A stretch of 64,000 bases of DNA, taken from contig CAIIXF020000005.1 of the NCBI GenBank assembly GCA_903813345.2, forward strand, positions 29,083,375-29,147,374, given 5' to 3'. The position numbers were made by a program, and so were the translations under genes. The DNA is from Owenia fusiformis (lineage: Eukaryota > Annelida > Polychaeta > Sabellida > Oweniidae). This document shows positions 60,101 to 64,000 of the stretch, one piece after another. Within the stretch, counting starts at the first letter, position 1; each line of letters starts with the position of its first letter. Under the pieces are notes generated by a model, which was not told the origin of the DNA, did no database searches, and saw only the letters and a list, made by a program, of their open reading frames with translations.

Positions 60101-63100
60101 GAGATTTTCCAATGGAGAAATAAAATGGGGAACACTTATCTTAAAGCAATTAAGTTTTTCTTTCAAGAACTATTTGATACGTCAAAATAAAGAAAGGTAA
60201 TGCATTAAACATTGTAAAAAATGATTGCATTTTTGGTGAAAATGGGGTCAACATCTTTGAAAAAGTAGGTTGATGGGTTGATTGCTAGTTAAATATCTCT
60301 GAGTTTGTTTGACTTTATTATTACTGTATATAACTTTCTTCGAGATAATGAATTGATCTAAAAGATAAACATATTTTCATTGTCAGAAAATAGTCATAAT
60401 TCAAGATGTAACCTTCTGAAATTGTTTTGTGATAACCTACGTGCTCCTTTCTTAAATCTTAGTTATAGTTTTGTGTTGGGTAGAAATATAAGGTGTTTTA
60501 GAAGTTAGATTTCAGTACTTCTGGCACACCTTGTAGGTGGAGGAATTAATCTTAAAGACAATGCTAAGACATCAAAAAATAAATAGAATGTATTATTCTA
60601 AAATCAATCACTGATAATACGAGCAAGTACACATCATAAACTGAATAAGGAATGAAAGAGCACTATTAAAGCAAATTGATAAATTCATAACATTATTCCA
60701 AAAATGATTCAAAATAGTACAGGGTATCCATAAAGTCTCTTTACAATTATAATACAAAGTCTATGTAAAGTGTAGAGACTTTATGGACACCCTGTAGTTT
60801 TTAGGGTTTAGTATGTCAATTGTCCTACTTTGGGTAGGTTAATTAAAGAATGCACCAATCTGATCCAGCGCTGCTAACCTTGCACCATAAATGTCCAAGT
60901 TCTCGCGGACCAAATATTTGCCGTTTAAGGGTTTGTGTCCAATGTTAACAGTTGTCATCCAAGGATTTGTTTTATTTATATTGTTTTGGTCCTATCCCCT
61001 CCCCATGAATATGATCATTTATCTGTTCAAAATTAGAAGTACACAAGCTACCTGAGTGTAGAAAATCAGCATTTTTCAAAACAGTCACTAACCAGTTACC
61101 AGATACCCCAAATGCTATACCTGTTTTTTCTGAACTGTTAATATTTGGACATTTCACCTCAAAATGCTGTTCAGATTTTGAACTTATACCCTTCTCAAAT
61201 TACCCAGTGGTAAATACTTTACATTTCGTCAGAGAAAATATGGCATTTGCAGTATTGCAATAAGACTATAACTTCAACTTATCCAGGTCAACCCGTCACA
61301 TAGGAGTGTATCGCCAGAAGCAGGCGACAGACAAAGAATCCGCTCAAGGGTTTCTAGTGTTTGTCAAAACATGTGGTGGTATTACAGAAGATGAGAGGGG
61401 GGAGGTGATAAACATGGAAGAGGATTCTGGGTAATTGACCCTTGATGTGAAGGATGTTTCTACCCATGTACCCTTTACAACATTGTAGCGAATGGTGATT
61501 GGAAAGATTCACTATATGTTTATGGTTACATGTGGTAGCTTATGGCCTCCTTTAGTGAGAGTGATACAGTCTGTGTGCCTCTAATATCTTCTCATCTTAG
61601 GGGTTCACACATTTGATTCCAAGGAGTAGATTGAGCCCAGAATTAACAAGATGGTACTTTATTAGGGATTTCAATCAGATTTCTGACAACAGGAAAAGAA
61701 TGAAAACAAGATACAAAATTATTGGAAAAGTACATCAATTCCAAAAAGCAGAGCTTTTGGTAAAAACAGCTGAAGAGAATTGCCTGCTATTAAAAGAAAT
61801 CCTGTTTATGATTGCACTTTTAGTACCTCCTAATTAACCAAATTGGAATCAAATGGTTTTGTCAAAGGACCACTGCTATGTTATAATGCCTGTATTTTTG
61901 TGTAATATACATTTAGATGATTTTCTAATTTTGTATGTACTGTATTTTAAAATATTTCTTATATAGAGAAGGTGTTATAGGAAACCATGTGACACTGCAC
62001 TAACAGCTTCAGTCGGGGTGTCACCCATAAAGCTTCACCCAGGCTTGTCTTAATTTTCAATTTTAGTTTGCTCTTTTATAGTTTATCGTCTATCTATATG
62101 AAGTCTATCCTGTTTTGTTGCACTTGATTAATTATAATTGTTGTATACACTAAGTTCTCTATGGTAAAACCTGCATATCAAAACACCTCTCTAATCTGAA
62201 CATTTATCAATAGGCTATTAATGCTTTTTTGGTTTTATTTTTTTTAATCTGGCATACACTTCCTTGAAATATGAATGAATCTGCCATTAACCAAAAACTT
62301 TTGGCCGATCCTGATGATACAGGTTTTACTATTATAACTAGACTTTCATTAAAATTATGTAGTAAGGCTAGGGAATAGTATTATCATCTTTTGTTGAATG
62401 CTGTTGATGTGCTTTTCTCATTTCTTCAAAATGTGGCTATTAAATTAGTAGAATCTATATAAACATTTTCCATATTTTAATACTAAAAGAATATATTTAA
62501 TTATACCAAGTTAAAACAACTTTAATATCATCATATCATTTAAGTACATGTAGTTATATAAACACAAATGAATGCCTCAGTGATGTTGATCACATACCAA
62601 CCTATTGCCCTTCTTTTCCAGTGTCCCTCAGACCTATGAATTCTCGCTCTCCCAGTTTCTAGTGAGACAAAGACACATGCTGCATGGCTTTGAAGCCAGG
62701 AGATTGAAACACTTACCAAAGGTAACATGCACATACATGTACATGTACAGTGGTGCTGAACTTATTATGCATATTTTGGAACATAGGGACTATGGTACTA
62801 TGACAGTAGAAATTTTCCAAACTCACATATTTTAACATACACCCTACATGAAGGGAGGGGGTCACCTTTTGCCTTTTGTCACCTTTTCTTGTCCGTTACC
62901 ATATCTACATGGTCTTTCTCTGATCACCTCGTATAGTGTGACATACTAAAATTCATTAAATTATTGTAGAGCTGAACTTTGAAATAAACTGTTTATTTAT
63001 ATGTCAATTTGATTGTTAGACTCTGGCAGAATAGTGTTGATATACTGTATGCACAAAAGTAATACATTTAAAAATCTTATATTCTTAATTATTATTTTCA

Positions 63101-63927
63101 GATCATTTACTTCCTGTGTGAGGGTTTATTAGAATTAGCACATAAAGGACATATTGCGAGTATACCTAGTCAAGACAACTTCGACATTATCAAAGAATCA
63201 GCCCCAGGGGCATTTCTCAATGCGACTCCTGCCAAGACATGCCTGTTACCCCGTCCGTCCAAGTCAGGGGGTGATTTTACGCATGTGCAATCTGAACGAA
63301 AAAATAAAAGTTACGAGGACTTAGAAAATGGCGACCAATTAAAAATGAACTCAAATATTGATGATTTGGACAATGCAAGTATCGTTAGTGGGATATCAGG
63401 ACCTCCATTGCATAAGTCAAGGTCACAGACAGTGCTGCTCCCTGGTGGAGATGCCTCTGTAGCTTCAGTGGCTGCAGCTCTAGGAGAAACCGAATACACT
63501 CCAGAGGTCCTAGAGAAAGTAAAATTGTATAAGGTGAGCTTAAAACATTTCATGATTTATATTTTCATTATACCTTAAAAAGGTATGATACATGTATTGT
63601 CGTCAAATTGGCAGGTAGGTGGCTGTTTCTTATCTGCGCAGCTCCAATCTGCTAAATGGATTAATTTGAAATATTTAAGAGAGATCGGCATGAAAATGAA
63701 GAATTGATAAGTTTTTGAGCATGTTTCATATTCAAATTTCAATGGGGCCATTTTTGATTTTTAGATACAGTATTGTCCCGACCTTGTTTATGTATTGTTC
63801 TGATTAAAGTTATTTGTAATTTCAGGAAAAATTGAATTGTGTCACACGAACATATAAAGAATTGCAGCTTGAGAAGAATCCAAGTGTTCTGTGCTGCCTC
63901 ATGTGGGACTGGCTGGACCATCTCAAG
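54142..63927 (+). CDS. PTPDC1: PTPDC1-like protein tyrosine phosphatase (12 exons, 3' end outside window)
   Basis: Dual-specificity-type phosphatase related to CDC14/PRL; in mammals linked to cilia and centrosomes. Exons: 54119-54205 (ATG 54142), 54608-54776, 55211-55291, 55720-55835, 56465-56486, 56885-56991, 57380-57467, 57802-57891, 61287-61430, 62622-62721, 63102-63533, 63826-63927, in total 505 codons in one frame. Matches to human PTPDC1: WVTDNILAMSRPN, INVQRPGEHSSCGNPLE, the WPD-loop-like FYNFGWQDYGVGS, the active site HCHAGLGRTG (C-x5-R), LVRQRHMLHGFEARRLKH and LMWDWLDHLK. The intron at 56992 splits the active-site loop between HCHAGL and GRTG. Upstream codons in the first exon are open back to the acceptor, so an earlier start is possible. 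Confidence 0.93.
54304..54498. mobile_element. CAGGCCCGTAG MITE in inverse orientation
   Basis: Ends caggcccgtagtcagc and ggctacgggcttg, core inverted relative to the copy at 18549 (gttcacatttgacaattttg). In the first intron of the PTPDC1-like gene. Confidence 0.8.
55863..56031. mobile_element. Pogo-like MITE with TA duplication
   Basis: Ends CAGTAAAACCTA and CAGGTTTTACTG with TA on both sides. Core contains tctaatctgaacatctctag, as in the relatives at 22986 and 62162. 169 bases. Confidence 0.82.
56465..56486 (+). CDS. PTPDC1: 22-base microexon of the PTPDC1-like gene
   Basis: Between acceptor catttcag and donor GTAAGT. With neighbours it encodes (V)FFYNFG(W), matching the conserved YFYNFGW of human PTPDC1 just before the catalytic region. 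Phases 1 and 2 agree with the flanking exons. Without it, the frame is lost and the conserved motif is missing. Confidence 0.88.
57327..57409 (+). repeat. PTPDC1: Partial duplicate of a PTPDC1 exon 5' edge
   Basis: tttataggtgtggtgttgat tggatgttact at 57327-57357 repeats attttaggccgaacaggtgt gttgattggatgttact at 57373-57409. The copy includes a usable AG but lacks the bases encoding GRT, so splicing there would remove the catalytic Arg. Confidence 0.75.
58446..60450. mobile_element. Second copy of the 727-bp MITE, split by a Helentron-like element
   Basis: Left part 58446-58570, right part 59863-60450. Removing the insert gives ~713 bases that follow the intact copy at 28363-29089 throughout (terminal repeats, ggggcaatggaccaatcaac, aaaatggggtcaacatc). 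Confidence 0.9.
58571..59862 (+). mobile_element. Non-autonomous Helitron/Helentron-like element
   Basis: Starts TCCCACCGAACGAAGTTCG after an A and ends ctgtttttCTAG before a T. A hairpin ACTCC-GT-GGAGT lies 13 bases before the end. A subterminal inverted pair TCCCACCGAAC/GTTCGGTGGGA and a gtccgtccgtcc run near the start are present. The core is a ~145-base tandem repeat (taatctttgataactcaaat, ttcaagatggccgcttaatt) of about seven copies. TC-start, CTAG-end, hairpin and A/T target fit Helitron-type non-autonomous elements; the tandem core is like Helentron-associated elements of bivalves. Confidence 0.75.
60720..60794. mobile_element. 75-bp near-palindromic MITE
   Basis: Ends CAGGGTATCCATAAAGTCTC and its inverse GAGACTTTATGGACACCCTG, flanked by TA. 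Mariner-like ends inferred. Located in a PTPDC1 intron. Confidence 0.82.
61287..61430 (+). CDS. PTPDC1: Insert exon of the PTPDC1-like gene
   Basis: 48 codons (STRHIGVYRQKQATDKESAQ.. to NMEEDSG) between the end of the phosphatase domain and the conserved SLSQFLVRQRHMLHG block. From memory the human protein has only a few residues here. In-phase on both sides (phase 2 in and out), so it can be skipped without frame loss. It is charged and probably disordered. It could be a lineage-specific cassette exon. Confidence 0.75.
61431..62621. other. PTPDC1 intron with a diverged pogo-like MITE
   Basis: A degraded pogo-like element spans 62162-62331 (tggtaaaacctg .. caggttttacta, core ctctaatctgaac). 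The open frame 61613-61837 is not recognised. Otherwise empty. Confidence 0.55.
63534..63825. other. PTPDC1 intron
   Basis: No feature seen. Splice sites are gtgagc at the left and tttcag at the right. Confidence 0.6.
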
Positions 63928-64000
63928 GTATAGAATCTCTTCTGTTTTACAGGTTTTACATATAGTATTTTTGTGTGTTATACAATATAGTAATATCACT

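Noticed and set aside
59432-60200. Open frames within the Helentron-like element and the MITE
   Set aside because: Repeat-derived, short, and not preserved between copies (compare 28680-28830).

Overview
This is a nuclear window from an animal genome. It is AT-rich, the genes have many small exons with GT-AG introns, and minisatellites and transposons are abundant. The transposon types (Helentron-like element, hAT and pogo-like MITEs, tRNA-derived SINEs, truncated LINEs), the frequent tacatgta motif and the gene content fit a marine invertebrate, perhaps a lophotrochozoan such as a mollusc. The sequence alone does not fix the species. All exon boundaries were read by eye and tested by reading-frame phase.

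Layout. (1) Minus strand, 44508 down to 949: the N-terminal half of an LRRK2-type Roco kinase gene. I traced 36 exons, 4866 coding bases or 1622 codons: a Thr-rich extension, armadillo repeats, ankyrin-like repeats, a basic Ser-rich linker and leucine-rich repeats. It leaves the window at the left just before the expected ROC domain. (2) Two plus-strand genes sit inside its introns: a two-exon LicD-family type II membrane protein (5318-8293) and a seven-exon 2-oxoglutarate/Fe(II) dioxygenase of the isopenicillin-N-synthase-like type (10274-15810), whose sixth exon carries an apparent frameshift. (3) Plus strand, 54142 to beyond 63927: a PTPDC1-like dual-specificity phosphatase, 12 exons seen, divergent from LRRK. 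(4) The 9.6 kb between the divergent genes is nearly all repeat: a 53-bp inverted repeat enclosing 5 kb of arrays rich in AGGTCA motifs, an 831-bp element with 128-bp inverted arms, and a 1.87-kb inverted-repeat element whose left end is split by a hAT MITE.

The most unusual signal is a recurring pattern. At least seven tandem duplications, in all three genes that have more than two exons, begin exactly at an exon edge and copy the splice site or stop codon with it (11117-11960, 15118-15180, 15757-16026, 18928-19114, 25802-25956, 34876-35231, 57327-57409). In the dioxygenase gene one 5' splice site has become an array of about 40 copies of a 21-bp unit, most with GTAAGT. The genes are not an operon. 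LRRK and PTPDC1 may share a divergent promoter region, and the two nested genes are transcribed antisense to LRRK.
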